From Adiantum capillus-veneris (taxonomy: Eukaryota; Streptophyta; Polypodiopsida; Polypodiales; Pteridaceae), in the NCBI GenBank assembly GCA_014529385.2, contig CM043971.1, forward strand, positions 55,601,209-55,665,208: 64,000 nt of DNA, given 5' to 3'. Shown in pieces: positions 23,955-35,499 of this stretch. Positions within the stretch are counted from its first letter, which is position 1, and every line of letters starts with the position of its first letter. The position numbers and the translations under genes are program-made. The notes under the pieces were generated by a model. That model was not told the DNA's origin, did no database searches, and saw only the letters and a program-made list of their open reading frames with translations.

Positions 23955-24331
23955 TTTCTCTCTCATCTCCTACAACTAGGGCTCGCCCCCTCCTATGTAG
24001 GGATGCATGAAAACTTTTGGGACACACACAAAGCATCCAATTTCCCTAACGTTTGACCTTTGGACACAACCTTTGAATTTTGGAACCTTAGCATTTTGGA
24101 AGTCTTAATGGGCTGAACCTTAGGGTCTTTTAAGCCCATTGTTGCACATTGCTCTTTTGCAGATGGCCCCCCCTTTGAATCCCTATTTTCCCTCCTTTGG
24201 ATCCCTACTATGGCCGATCTGCCAGCTTAACCAATATTCTAGCTTTTTCTCCCCTGACACTTCCCTATATTAAATGATCAGTTTAACATGAGAAAATCAT
24301 TTAGGAGAATTAGATATTAGTTTTTATGACA
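22702..24331 (-). repeat. 5' LTR of chromovirus copy 1 (1630 bp)
   Basis: The LTR runs from TGTAACATTTAATGG to ...TTTTTATGACA. It includes a (TG)n microsatellite at about 23911-23952. In the first ~240 bp it differs from its partner at roughly 14 positions by eye, so the insertion is not recent. Confidence 0.9.
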
Positions 24332-24336
24332 AAGGA
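24332..24336. repeat. target site duplication AAGGA, right copy
   Basis: It matches 15857-15861 and directly follows the LTR end. Confidence 0.85.
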
Positions 24337-24382
24337 AAAAGGAAATGAATCTGAAGCTGATTCGGAATTGAGACGAGATATT

Positions 24383-24393
24383 TGTGTGTGTGT

Positions 24394-24424
<31 letters not shown>

Positions 24425-24432
24425 GGGGGGGG
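24383..24432. repeat. (TG)n followed by a 25-base G run
   Basis: The TG repeat ends in uninterrupted G from 24408 to 24432. On the minus strand this is poly-C then (CA)n immediately after the LINE 3' end, so it may be the LINE tail. Confidence 0.8.
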
Positions 24433-24538
24433 TTCAAATGAAATCTCTCATCGATCGCTGTCGAATCTCATCAACCTCCTCCATGGTCAGTACTCTGCTT
24501 GGCCATCTTGCATGTCGAGCTAAAGTGATATGTATCTT

Positions 24539-25400
24539 CTACTGCAGCCTTCGTCGATGGTGGGAGATCCCCCGAGGCCGCGGGCGTCTGGATCTGCCTA
24601 GCTGAGTGGCTCGGTCAAGCAATGTACCTCTAGTGTGGGTGGGCTCCGATATCTGCTGTGATAACTGCTCCTCTAGCTCTCCCCTGGCTGGTGTAAAGAA
24701 ATCTGTGATTCGTCTCTGAGATTGTCTTTCCTCTGATGTCCTCAGCAAGCTCTCCTTAAGTCTGCGCAACTCTAGCAGGAACAATCCGAGACATCTCTGA
24801 TCCTTGTATCTCATGACTCTAGAAAATGGTTTGAAACCTTCTGTGAACAGGCAGTGAAAGCGGCCGCGTATCTCATAGTACGCCGGGCAATGACATGTGT
24901 AGTGCAACTCGTTCTCTGGCTCTAAGTTACATAGGTGACATATCTTGAACCCTGCTAGCACCCCTCGGAATCGGCCAGTCTCAATCTGGAGCTGATGTGA
25001 GGATGTGTGTATCTACCCAATAGCACATCGTATCCTAGGAGATAAGTGCGTATCCATGTATGCAGGCCTAGTCACCAAACCATCCTCCGTGAGTTGGAGA
25101 AGATACTCTCTGTAGAAGGCCATCTTCCTTCCCAACTCCTGTGTCGGCTGTATCCATGTGCTCCTGGTATCTAGCTGAATCAAATCTTGGCATATGAGTC
25201 TGGTGATCTTTGTCCGTGTGAGAGACAAGGAGAGTCAATTCAGGGAGTATTGAAACGGAGGCAATCCATCCATGTTGAAACCATGTGACGGAAACCATGT
25301 TGTCATATGTCCATACCAACATGATGTATCGCCTTGTAGCGCTAGTTGTCAAGATGACTCCAGGGCAAGCCGAGCGTATCTGTCCCTGGGGAGATCCCAT
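24539..25400 (-). pseudogene. LINE C-terminal region with zinc-finger motif
   Basis: The last frame (24961-24539, 140 codons) holds CHLCNLEPENELHYTCHCP, the Cys/His pattern of the zinc-binding region that follows many plant LINE RTs (zf-RVT). An Arg/Ser-rich tail follows. Upstream, between 25400 and 25013, coding-like sequence is broken across two frames. Confidence 0.75.
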
Positions 25401-25437
25401 AAACCATGTATTAAGGATACTGATCTAGTCAATGCCT

Positions 25438-27021
25438 CTACCACGAGGGGGGAGGGGCGGCTAGCTCGCCTTGAATAATCTCATGCAGTATTGATGCCTT
25501 AGCCCGAATCATCCGAGCGATCATAGAGACCAAAAGCCTCTCCATACATCTCCATCCATCTGTGTTGCCAGTTCTCCCATGGTGATCTACTGAGGGTCCC
25601 CATACCTGAACTCCATAGAGCATACATGAAGTCACTAGAGTGTCAGAAAGCCAGAGCTTTGTTCGGGGTTCTTGAAACTGAACCTGCGAACACATCCTCT
25701 TCAATCCTCCCAAGGCTGCATGTGCTCTCGTCAGTCGAGTCTCTGATGCTCTCCTCGATGAAAACATCAGTCCACCGAAGACTACCCCAAGATAAGTATA
25801 TGCATGCGTGTACTCCACAGTCTCGTAGCCATACGTAATTGTGGGTGTTGACCCACTGTGGTGACACCATAGCCTTGGTTTTCCCCAGGTTGATAGACAA
25901 TCCACTGTCACGAGCAAATGTATGAAAAGCATCCAAATGACGATGTATCCCCTTTGGAAAGTCAGAAATCAACACAATATCATCAGCATATAGTAACAAC
26001 GGAATCCATGTCCCTGTTAGTTGAGCCCCTCTGTCTCCCTGACGTTCTACATAGTCCTAAAACTCATCCACATACATCCCAAAAAGAGTCGGAGATAGGT
26101 GGCATCCCTGCTTTACTCCAATAGTGGAATGGACCATGTCAGACATTCCCTCAGTAGTGCATACCCGCCCCATCACTGTCCTGTATAAAGCCAAAATACC
26201 CCAGATCAACTCTGTAGGCACACCCATGTCCTGTAGTCTGCGTATAAGTCTGGCTCTCGGCACTGTGTCGAAAGCTTTGCAGAAATCCACAAAGATACAA
26301 TAGATCCTTTTGCCATGGTGTCTACCCTCCTCAATAATAGCTCTGAGAGTCAGAATCTGGTCAAGAGTGGAGAAACCTCTCTTGAATCCTGCTTACCCTG
26401 GTGCTCGTATGCCCATCTACTCAGCTCCTGCTCAAGAACGGATGCATACAATCTAGCTAATGTGTGACCAATCATAATGGTGCAATAATTTCCTAGAATC
26501 ATGGGATCTCCTGACTTGAAAATAGGCACAATCATAGACATCCTCCAAGTCTCAGGGAATCCTTCATACATGGCTCGATTAAACATCATAGCAAGGAGCT
26601 CTTCAAGCATATGTCTGGCATGGATGAAGTGCTCTGCTACCAGACCATCGTGATCATGTGCTCTCCTTGTCTTCATCCTGTCAATGGCTTTCTTTACCCT
26701 CTCGTCAGTAAAGAAAGAACACGTCTTCGGGCATGTCTCTAGTGGGTCCGGCAAAGGTGGTTGCCCTGATGTTGTATAGAGAGAGGTGACATATTCCCCC
26801 CATGTCTCTGTGGATGTGATCGCTGGCGGTGGTGAATGCTCGTGGAATAGCCTCCATGCTTCGCGTGAGTTTTGACTCATAAATAGCTGATACAAATCCC
26901 GCTCTAGCTGAGATAGATAAGCCCTTTTCTTTCGTCGCACTAGGCGGCGAAAGATAATCCGTGACTGTCTATGTGTGGTAATACCCATAAGGACTTCCCT
27001 CTGTAATTTGATCCTCATCAC
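25438..27021 (-). pseudogene. LINE reverse transcriptase
   Basis: Segments in several frames make up the RT. An N-terminal stretch (27021-26350) carries the ALRRAHDHDGL-like finger region (seen as RRAHDHDGLVAEHF) and WRMSMIVPIFKSGD. DFCKAFDTVPR and GVKQGCHLSPTLFG follow (26290-26057). The catalytic YADD is at 25989-25978. The thumb and connecting region run to 25438. At least three frameshifts or stops break it (near 26350, 26050 and 25930). The family is a plant LINE with an APE endonuclease; I cannot name the clade. Confidence 0.87.
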
Positions 27022-27193
27022 TCTACACTCCTCATCATACTAACTGTTCTGGGACATGCTCCCAAATCGTCTCCGTGTAGGTTGGTTGTGGGGGTATGCC
27101 TATGATGCTGCAGCATGGAGTGTCTCTGTCAGTATCTGAGTGAGTTCAGCTAGTAGCCGTCCCGGCTCCTGAGTGCATAGCTGCCTGTATATC

Positions 27194-28064
27194 TCATCCA
27201 TATACAAAGGATCCATCTCCCTTATGAAGGTATACCGAGTGTGTGTGGGGACCTCTCCTAATTGGAGCTATGCTGAACTGAAACGTCAGGGTGAAAGACA
27301 AGATAGCATGATCAACTGCTTCTCCAACTGGTCTAGTGCCCACCATGAAATCCTGAAAGAATGGAATGAGACTTGGCTGGGCCATAACATAATCCACTGT
27401 GCTAGCACCATGTCGGTGTGGAAAGCAAGTAAAACCTCCAGATGCTGAAAATCTTTGAAGGCCATTCAAAATGGCCAATCTATGTGCAGTTCCCATATCT
27501 ATCAAGTATTTGCCATACTCAAATGTATTCCTCATCTTGTGATAGTCTGGATAGGCCCATCTCTGTCACGTCCAACTTTCTAAGCATCTCCTCGGAAGTA
27601 TCATAAAATATTTTCTGGTGATGGGCAGTCCTAGCATTGAAGTCCCCTAGTATGATAAGGTCACCATCCTTGGAAAACTCCCATATGTCATTATCCAAAC
27701 TAGCAAACGGGGATTGTCCTCTAGGTGATGCATATACTGACGTACTAGGAGGAAAGTAACAGACAACAACGTAGAGGTATCTGCCCGTCTCTACCCTGAG
27801 CCTCACCCGCATGTACCTAGCCTGTTCATCCTTGCACGCTATATATATCAATGGTTGTAGCTCCTTGAATAGAGCTGCCACTCCCCCTGAGCCCCGTCCT
27901 CGATGCTCCGATTTGGTCTCTTGCCTGCAAGCCGTCTCCCATCTATATCCACTCACCTGTGGCATGGATTGCCCGGGGGCTTGATGCATCTTAGAGTAGA
28001 AAATGATGTCTCTCCCTGTGAAGCTATCCCCAAAAGCACCTACATCAAGGCCGGAGTGACCCAT
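27194..28064 (-). pseudogene. LINE endonuclease domain
   Basis: The endonuclease that nicks target DNA to prime reverse transcription is visible in two frames. The first (28064-27519) has GSGGVAALFK, VVCYFPPS and the catalytic DLIILGDFNART (about 27665-27630). The second (27535-27194) has GASTVDYVM and DHAILSF, the C-terminal catalytic Asp/His part. A frameshift joins them near 27530. The order and motifs are those of exonuclease-endonuclease-phosphatase domains in LINEs. Not functional as it stands. Confidence 0.85.
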
Positions 28065-28531
28065 TACAATTCTAGGTTGCCATCTTTAGTGTGGTCCCAT
28101 AAGTCTCGCATTGTCATGTGGAGCGTCGCTCCAATATCACCACCTTTCCATCCCTGTAAAAAGCAGTCTTCCTTTTTTTCCTTGCTGCTCTAATTTCCGG
28201 CATTACTTCTTGCAAATGAGCAATCTGCAAGAGGGTGAGGACATCCATTGACTATCACTCCTATGCCCCACCACTTCATAAACCAAAGATATGACATGAG
28301 CAAACCGGCAATGTTCACATCAATATACAAATAGAAGCTTCAACAAAAATATATTTATATAATTGAACATAGCAAACAAAGGAAAGGTCTCCACGTGTAG
28401 TATATAACGTGTCTCATAAGAGTTTTGTGGACATATGCAGGGTCACCTCATGACTTCGCATTTTGTTAGTCGAAACTTGAAAACCGCTACATACCTTGAT
28501 AGGTTTATGTTTAAGGACATATCTTGACATG

Positions 28532-28851
28532 ATTTCGATGTAGTAAAATTTCATTCTTGAGATACAGACGGTGAACATGCCTAGTGACTAGCAAAATTTA
28601 CTAATGTGTTGGGTAAAGGGCGAGGTGTTGGCCGGCCGTCTGGGCCACTCATTGCTAACCTCACTAACCATTCTATTATGCTTAATTTAATTTCGATATA
28701 GTAAAATGTCATTCTTGAGGTACAGGCAGTGTGAACATGTCTAGTGACTAGCAAAATTTACTAATGTGTTGGGTAAAGGGCGACAGTACCCAAGCCCAGC
28801 ATGGCTGTCCGCCCCGCCCGCTCATTGCGAACCTCACTAACCATTCTATCA
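28532..28851. repeat. two-copy tandem duplication, period 158 bp
   Basis: The unit starting ATTTCGATGTAGTAAAATTT at 28532 recurs at 28690. Each unit ends with CCTCACTAACCATTCTAT. The central part (GTGTTGGGTAAAGGGCGA) is identical and the following GC-rich part has diverged. Confidence 0.8.
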
Positions 28852-29599
28852 TATATTATTTCATCAAGTAAATAAGGGAGCTACTGCAGAGTATGCTGCT
28901 GCAGTGAGTGAAGGCCTGCTCGACCATCTCTCTCCCCGAGCACACTTCATGCGCCAACATAATGTTCCTCCCTTCAATCCAATCAAATCCAAAGACATTC
29001 ATTACAACTAACAACTAATCAGCTTACTGCCAACTTGACTCCAACCCAAAGGCAGCTAATTTCCCCCAAATGGATCCTGAACATTTCGAATATGATGTTA
29101 TAACTGACAGTCAATGACATCTATCATATTCTCTCCAAAACAAGCGCCACAACATTAGATTTCGAGCGCTAGTCTGCATGTGGCTCTAACAGATGCCCTT
29201 AATATGAAGATCTCAAATTTTTTTAGAGGTGCTCGCTAAAACCACATCAGTGGAAGTACTCGAAAAATATCATTGCCCAAACAAGCCAAAAGAAAATAAA
29301 AACACCAAGCAATATATGAAGGCACCCAGCATCAAAATAGAGCAGGAGTAAGCAAAAGATGTTATCGGATTCGGTTACTTGCTAGACAGAAAATTGTAAA
29401 CAGTGCAAAAGCAAGTACCTCCCGTACGGTATCATTAAGTCTCCCTTACCCTGAATGGCAGCCATTATCTTTTGGAGGCAAGCAGTTTCTATGAAGGACC
29501 AAAGGGTTCATCTACATTAAAAGTAGGTTAATAGCCAGGTAATTATCCACATCATATTTACAGATTGTCTCTTTAGTCTCTGCAGCCCTGCAGTTGCGC
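28852..29599. other. non-coding, 3' flank of the VDR-like gene
   Basis: No frame or repeat is recognised. The part nearest 29599 is probably the 3' untranslated region of the minus-strand gene. Confidence 0.5.
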
Positions 29600-31432
29600 C
29601 TAGGTCCATAAAGATGTGACTTGTTCAGGTGCATCTTCAGGCAACCCTAATGGAGGACCTTCACAAGATGCATTGTTGACAGAATATAACTCCCAATCCT
29701 TAATACCGCATTCTTCTAGAGCCATTCGAAGTCGGTTTTCCTCTGATTTGGCTGGCCACTTGCCATCTGGTGTCACCAACACAGCACCCGTGTAAGACTG
29801 GCCTGCAGCTGCTGCTGCCCCACTATAGAAGAAAAGACCCCAGCTTAAATCGTCAGTTGCGTCTACAATTCGCCAGTATTCTTTGGAAACCACACCGTTG
29901 TCTAGAACTGAGAAGTGAAAAGTGCCTGGCATATCTCCCCTCTTTACCTTGTAGTGCCTTCTTCTCCAGACAAGCCTCCCATCCAATGTTTTTACTCGAA
30001 AGACTGGATCGTACCACATTGATCCCTTCGCCGCACCTCTATAGAAGATCTGAAACTGGCAGGGAAACTGGTCATATGCTGGATTTTGCCCTGCTACAAC
30101 TCGCCAACTCCACTGAAGCTTTCCCAACCAACCAACAAAAATGTCATCGGCCACATCATGGGTAATGAGTGCTGACCTGAAAAGCTTCATTGGCTTCACA
30201 TCCGGTTGCGACGGAATCTCAGAGGTTAACCCTAGGCAATTATGTTTTTGAAGCACACAAAGGGAGAAAGCCTCCAATTCACTACTCTCATATGAGACAA
30301 TGCACTGGTAGCTGCACACTTGATCTGTAGGTGCGCATTTGTTAAGGCAAGAAATTGCTTTCCTGCAACTGGCATTGGCAAGACAGGCCAAAATCTGAGA
30401 GCTACAATTCTTGAGCATACACTTCAATGTATTCAAGTCCTGCGCTCGCAAATTCTTGAGGCTTTCGACAGGTGTGATATACTTATCAATGAGAATCAGC
30501 AGCATAAATCGGATGTCATCACTATTTCTTCGGGACCATGCTTGTTCCACAAGGCTAAGCACTTGCAACATCTCTTTTGTCTCACTTCCGGGTAAGGTAG
30601 CCAGAAATCTTGTCAGAGGGGCTTTGGGTGAGACAACTTGTCCTTTGAGTTTATACCTCAAATCAGGAGATGAGTCAAAACAAAGCATGTTTCGAATACT
30701 GATGGATTTCCTGCTAATCCAATTCACTGCTCTTATGTCGTTCACACCTATGACTACCCATATATCTGCTTGGTGTAAGTCTGCTTTATCTGTAATGTTA
30801 CCTTCCTCATAAGAGAGCACCTTCTCATTAACCACAACCAGATCAAAACCAGGGTTCGCCCACTTTAACCGTTGCGCCTGAAGATTGCAGCATTGATGTA
30901 ATGTGTGAGGTTCGGAGGCCGCTTTGCACTTTGTACTTAAAGGAAAACAAGCAATTTCTTTGTTCATCCACACATGACAAAGAGAAAATTACAGGCAAAG
31001 CACTCACTGTATGTTGCATGACTTCTTCCCAAGTTGCTTGGCCCAAAGAGCTCGGAGCATTGTCCCCTACTATGGCAACAAGCCTGGCTATGGCGTCTTC
31101 ACAAACGGAAGCCTCATGGGTAGAGGACGGGCTAAGAACATATGCAGGTGTATAAAGGCGACAAAGATCTTTCCTCTTCAGTGTGGTCCATCTAGTAAAA
31201 ATCTCTGTGAAGGAGATGAGAGTGTGAGAGCGAGAACCCACAGAATGGCAATCACAACCTGCTTAATACGAAAGGAAGAACAAGAGTACCTGGTGAGCAG
31301 AGCTGCGCGCCACTTGGAGCAGCCGTAAAGGCTTGAAGGCATGGTAGAGTCAGGGGCGGGTGAAGCCCGAGAGAGAGCTGCAGCATGCTGTGTGTATCCT
31401 ACAGCTTGTGCGTAAAAACGCCCACCACCCAT
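29600..31432 (-). CDS. VDR: violaxanthin de-epoxidase-related protein, three exons
   Basis: Exons on the minus strand are 31432-31290, 31131-31008 and 30877-29600 (514 codons plus stop). Introns 31289-31132 and 31007-30878 have GT...AG ends (GTACTC/TTCTTAG and GTGAGT/TCTTCAG) and join in frame. A second Met at 31342 would shorten the protein by 30 residues. The longer start gives a Ser/Ala-rich leader suited to a plastid transit peptide. Residues about 242-303 form a Cys-rich domain (SCRKAISCLNKC), and 341-494 the VDE lipocalin-like domain (WRVVAGQNPAYDQFPCQ). This is the layout of the VDR family, relatives of the lumenal xanthophyll-cycle enzyme; the VDR reaction itself is unproven. No stop or frameshift is visible. 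VDE itself is less likely because the N-terminal part and domain sequence fit VDR better. Confidence 0.8.
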
Positions 31433-31864
31433 TGCACCAGGCACCCACGTCGACTGTATGTTTTCATTTTAATTTTTAATTTCTTGGGGATTAAACCCAC
31501 GTTGACAGACGTGTAGCCCTTAGAGCTGGGTCGCTCCCCGCCCTGCCCCTACCTCGTCATTACAGCACCCACATCGTGGAGTTCGTTACTTCATTAGCGT
31601 AGTAGCGAATTTCAAATCTCTGCCCTCTGGTTAACCCACATGTCCGACTCGGCTACTGTAGTCTCCTAGGCCTGCGTCACCTGAAGTAACAAGAAAGCGC
31701 ATCTCCTTGCTCCATGTGTCTTGGCCTTTTCCGGCACGCACCAGCTATAACGCAGGGCTCTCTATAGCTTTCTAAAGCTAAGGTAAGAACGCACCCCAGC
31801 CGCTAGAGGCTATTGAAAAAAGTTGTCGTGCTTGGCACTGTCTTGAAGGCTTGAGTGCCAAGTT
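31433..31864. other. upstream region of the VDR-like gene
   Basis: This non-coding region should contain the promoter and 5' leader of the minus-strand gene. I see no convincing TATA box and no repeat. Confidence 0.5.
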
Positions 31865-31890
31865 TTGAAAACAACCAGTGAGGGCCTCTC

Positions 31891-32387
31891 TTCAGATGGA
31901 ATCATCTATGCATGCATCTTGAAGATTTGTGGCTTTGAAGGCATGCAACGGCAGGGAATCTCTCTAGATGGGCTCACCTTCACCTTTCTTTTGAAAGCAT
32001 GCGGCATCTCTGGAGCAATAGGCAAAGACAACAATTGGAATGCACTGATTGCGGTATGTGCACAAACGAGAGCAGGCCAGAAAGCTCTAGGCTGTTTTCA
32101 GTTGATGCGACGCGAGGGCCTCTTTCCAGTTGCACCTCTCTTCAAATGGAATCACCTATGCATGCATCTTGAAGATTGTGGCTTTGAAGGTATGCAACGA
32201 CAGAGAATTTCTCTCTAGATGGACTCACCTTCACCTTTCTTTTGAAAGCATGCAGCATCTCTGGAGCAGTAGGCAAAGACAACAATTGGAATGCACTGAT
32301 TGCAGTATGTGTGCAAACGAGAGCAGGCCAGAAAGCTCTAGGCTGTTTTCAGCTAATGCGACGCGAGGGCCTCTTTCCAGTTGCACA
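31891..32387. repeat. 250-bp tandem duplication inside the PPR pseudogene
   Basis: TTCAGATGGAATCATCTATG at 31891 recurs as TTCAAATGGAATCACCTATG at 32141. The units stay nearly identical until about 32387. Confidence 0.85.
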
Positions 32388-33060
32388 AGAATTCACAACT
32401 ATGTTGTTAGTCAGAGGCTCTTGATAAAAGGTGTCGTGCTTAGCACTGTCTTGCTCAATATGTATGCAAAGAGAGGTCTTATCACCTACACATGCATCTT
32501 GAAGGCATGTGGCTCTACGCAAGATGCTGATATGGGCACAAAAATTCACAATTAAATTGTTAGTCAAAGGCTGTTGAAAACAGATGTCGTGCTTGGTACT
32601 ATCTTGGTCAATATGTATGCCAAATGTGGAGCGCTTGAGAAAGCACAAAAAGTGCTTGATGAGCTTCCTGTCCAGCACTGATTGTGGGATGTGCGCAAGA
32701 AGAGCAGCCCCAGAGGCTGTCATGCTTGGCAGTGTCTTGGTCGAGATGTATGCCAAATGTGATGTGCTTGAGAAACTTCCTGTCCTGAATGTTGTCTCTT
32801 GGAATGCACTGATTGTGGGATGTGTGCAAGAAGAGCAGTCTCTAGGCTGCTCTTTTCAACAGAAGAAAGCATCGAAATGCATTGGTTGCACGTCCAAAAA
32901 GCTCTAGAATGTTTTCCACTTCCTACGCACAGTGTGGACTCTTGGAATCCACTGATTTTAGTATTTTCCACAAGAGAAAACTCTAGTCTGTTTACACCAA
33001 TTGCAATCGCGTACACGTGCATCTTGAAGGCATATAGCTCTACGCACATGCTCTTATGGA

Positions 33061-33682
33061 CACAAAAATTGAGACTAATATTGTTAGTCACGGGATGTTG
33101 ATCACCTATGCAATCACCTATGCGTGCATCTTGAAGGCATGTAGCTCTACGCAAGATGCTCTTATGGACACAACAATTGAGACTGATATTGTTAGTCACG
33201 TGGTGCTTGGCAATGCCTTGGGCGATATGTATGCCAGATGTGGTGCGCTTGAGAAAGCACAAAAAGTCCTTGAGGAGCTTCTTGCTAGGAATGTCGCCTC
33301 TTTGAATGCACTGATTGTAGTATTTTCCACAGGAGAAAACTCTAGTCTGTTTACACCAATTGCAATCGCGTACGCGTGCATCTTGAAGGCATGTAGCTCT
33401 ACACAAGATGCTCTTATGGACACAAAAATTGAGACTGATATTGTTAGTCACGAGCTGTTGATCACCTATGCAATCACATATGCGTGCATCTTGAAGGCAT
33501 GTAGCTCTACGCAAGATGCTCTTATGGACACAACAATTAAGACTGATATTGTTAGTCACGTGGTGCTTGGCAATGCCTTGGGCGATATGTATGCCAAATG
33601 TGGTGCGCTTGACAAAGCACAAAAAGTCCTTGAGGAGCTTCTTGCCAGGAATGTCGCCTCTTTGAATGCATTGATTGTGGCA
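33061..33682. repeat. 360-bp tandem PPR unit, two near-identical copies
   Basis: Bases 33061-33322 and 33421-33682 align with only a few differences at a period of exactly 360 bp (120 codons), preserving the frame. Confidence 0.88.
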
Positions 33683-34664
33683 TGTGTGCAACAAGAGCAG
33701 GGCCAGAAAGCTCTAGATATTTTCAGTGGATGCAAAGCATTGGAATGCACTTGTCCCATAATACACACAACATGAAGCAGATGCAAACGGAAGGCGTTTC
33801 TACAAATGCATTCACCTATGCTTGCACCTTGAAGGCTATTGACCTTATGCAAGCTGTTGACATGGGTGAGATAATTAACGAGAAGATACCTGGTCTGACG
33901 TTGTTGGTAAGGGATGTCATGCTTGGTAGTGCTTGGTTGATATGTATGCCAAATGTGGTATTGTCACGAAATGTCACCTCTTGGAAATCACTGATTGCGG
34001 GATATGTGCAATAGGAGCAGGGCCAAAAAGCTCTAGGTTGTTTTCAATGGATGCGAAGCATTAGAATGTTGTGGTCGTAGGATACACACAACATGAGCAG
34101 TGCCAGAAACCTCTAGGCTATTTCTAGCTTCCTATCTAGAGTGTAGACTCTTGGAATGTACTGATTGTGGGATTTGCCCCACAGGAGAAAGCTCTAGTTT
34201 GTTTTCACCACATGCAATCACCTACGTATTCATCTTGAAGGCATGTGGCTCTACGCAAGATGTTGATATGGACAAAAATTCACAATTATATTGTTAGTTA
34301 GAGTCTGTTGAAAATAGATGTCGTCTTTGGCATTGTCTTGGTCGATATGAATGATAAGAGCATGAAACCCTCTAAAAATACCCTTTTCTCTTGCGCATCT
34401 ACTTTCTTTACCATTAAACACCATAGTTGACAAGTTTCATAGCGGTTCTTATAAAAATACGTAGACATGTTTTCTTTTTTTTCATTACCCATTGCATTGA
34501 ACTTATTGCAACGGTGTAGAATGAGAGCATAGGGAAATAGCATGCATTAGCCCCTTGGCATTGACAAGATACACACCATCAAGAGCTTACCTTTATCTCA
34601 TAGATGTGGTGACCGCCCATGCCAAGCAAGGTGCTCACGTTGATGCAATCACTGCAACACTTTT

Positions 34665-34715
<51 letters not shown>

Positions 34716-34885
34716 TAAAGAGAAAGAGATTTGTTATTCTCTCTGTTAAAAAGATTTAAACTAATGCTCATAATATGTTATCTATATTCTCTCTCTCAAA
34801 GAGATTTAAACTAACGTTCATAATTTGTTATTTGTTATTTCTCTCATAGAGATTTAAACTCTCATAATCTGTTATTTGCTATTCA

Positions 34886-34930
<45 letters not shown>

Positions 34931-35065
34931 GCACACACACACACACACACACACAAATAACAAATTACGAATGTTAGTTTAAATCTCTTTGAGAGAGAGA
35001 ATACAAATAACATATTATGAGCATTAGTTTAAATCTCTTTAAGATAAAGAATAACAAATCTCTCT

Positions 35066-35138
<73 letters not shown>

Positions 35139-35140
35139 AC
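34665..35140. repeat. long inverted repeat with microsatellite ends
   Basis: The left arm (34665-34834) reads (TG)n(AG)n, then AGATTTGTTATTCT, then two GATTTAAACTAA-type blocks. The right arm (34954-35140) is its reverse complement, ending in (TC)n(CA)n. The spacer is about 119 bp and contains another (TC)n(CA)n. The transcript would fold into a hairpin with arms of about 170 bp. No terminal motif of a known transposon family or target duplication was recognised. Confidence 0.8.
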
Positions 35141-35451
35141 GGAATGTGGTCAACATACAAAACACTCCTTGGTTGGCCCAATCTCATTGTACACACTACA
35201 TAAGCAACATTACATAGAGCAATCCACACCTTTAAGGTGGTGGTCACGCGAGACACAATTATCAATAATTAATAATTGTGCCTAATATGCTTTATTTTGA
35301 GAAATTTGATGATTAATGAGCCTACTCCATGGTCGTGCAAAAAGACGAAGCCAAAAGTGAGCTCCAACCACGAGCCGGTAGTTGGCCTTGGATGCACTTC
35401 ACAACAAAGCATCTACTTTGCATGTGCTGCAGTTGTCATGGCCGTGTAATT

Positions 35452-35499
<48 letters not shown>

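Larger units (their letters stand above)
15862..24331 (-). mobile_element. chromovirus (Ty3/gypsy) copy 1, with 5-bp target duplication
   Basis: The element is bounded by LTRs at 15862-17030 and 22702-24331 and flanked by AAGGA on both sides (15857-15861 and 24332-24336). On the minus strand the order is 5' LTR, primer site (22700-22689), gag, protease, RT, RNase H, integrase, chromodomain-like tail, polypurine tract and 3' LTR. Matched flanks prove a real integration event. Confidence 0.93.
24433..28200 (-). mobile_element. non-LTR retrotransposon (LINE, APE endonuclease type), decayed
   Basis: On the minus strand an apurinic-type endonuclease, an RT and a C-terminal zinc-finger region follow in order, with no LTRs. 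The 5' end is not defined: coding-like sequence (IGATLHMTMRDLW) continues to about 28150. At the 3' end the element runs into poly-C/(CA)n instead of poly-A. No flanking duplication was found. Confidence 0.85.
31865..34350 (+). pseudogene. decayed PLS-type PPR repeat gene(s)
   Basis: Repeated PPR words run through the plus strand: TYACILKACGSTQDA, MYAKCGALEKAQKVL, WNALIVGCVQ and QKALGCFQ. They are the helical pairs of pentatricopeptide repeats, which bind organelle RNA one base per repeat. Frames change often, and the longest intact piece (33056-33775) covers about six repeats. No E or DYW domain and no start with a targeting peptide is visible. Local tandem duplications (31891-32387 and 33061-33682) show the array grew by repeat copying after or during decay. 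This is most likely a retained pseudogene fragment. Confidence 0.8.

Noticed and set aside
29770-30812. plus-strand frames opposite the VDR gene
   Set aside because: Antisense shadows of the Cys-rich and lipocalin-like coding exon.
32720-33694. 324-codon minus-strand frame
   Set aside because: Antisense of the PPR repeats, repeated only because the sense strand is repeated.
34665-35140. MITE or foldback transposon call for the inverted repeat
   Set aside because: No target duplication or family-specific ends found; kept as an unclassified inverted repeat.
35251-35282. ACAATTAT...ATAATTGT short palindrome
   Set aside because: AT-rich and short; expected by chance in this composition.
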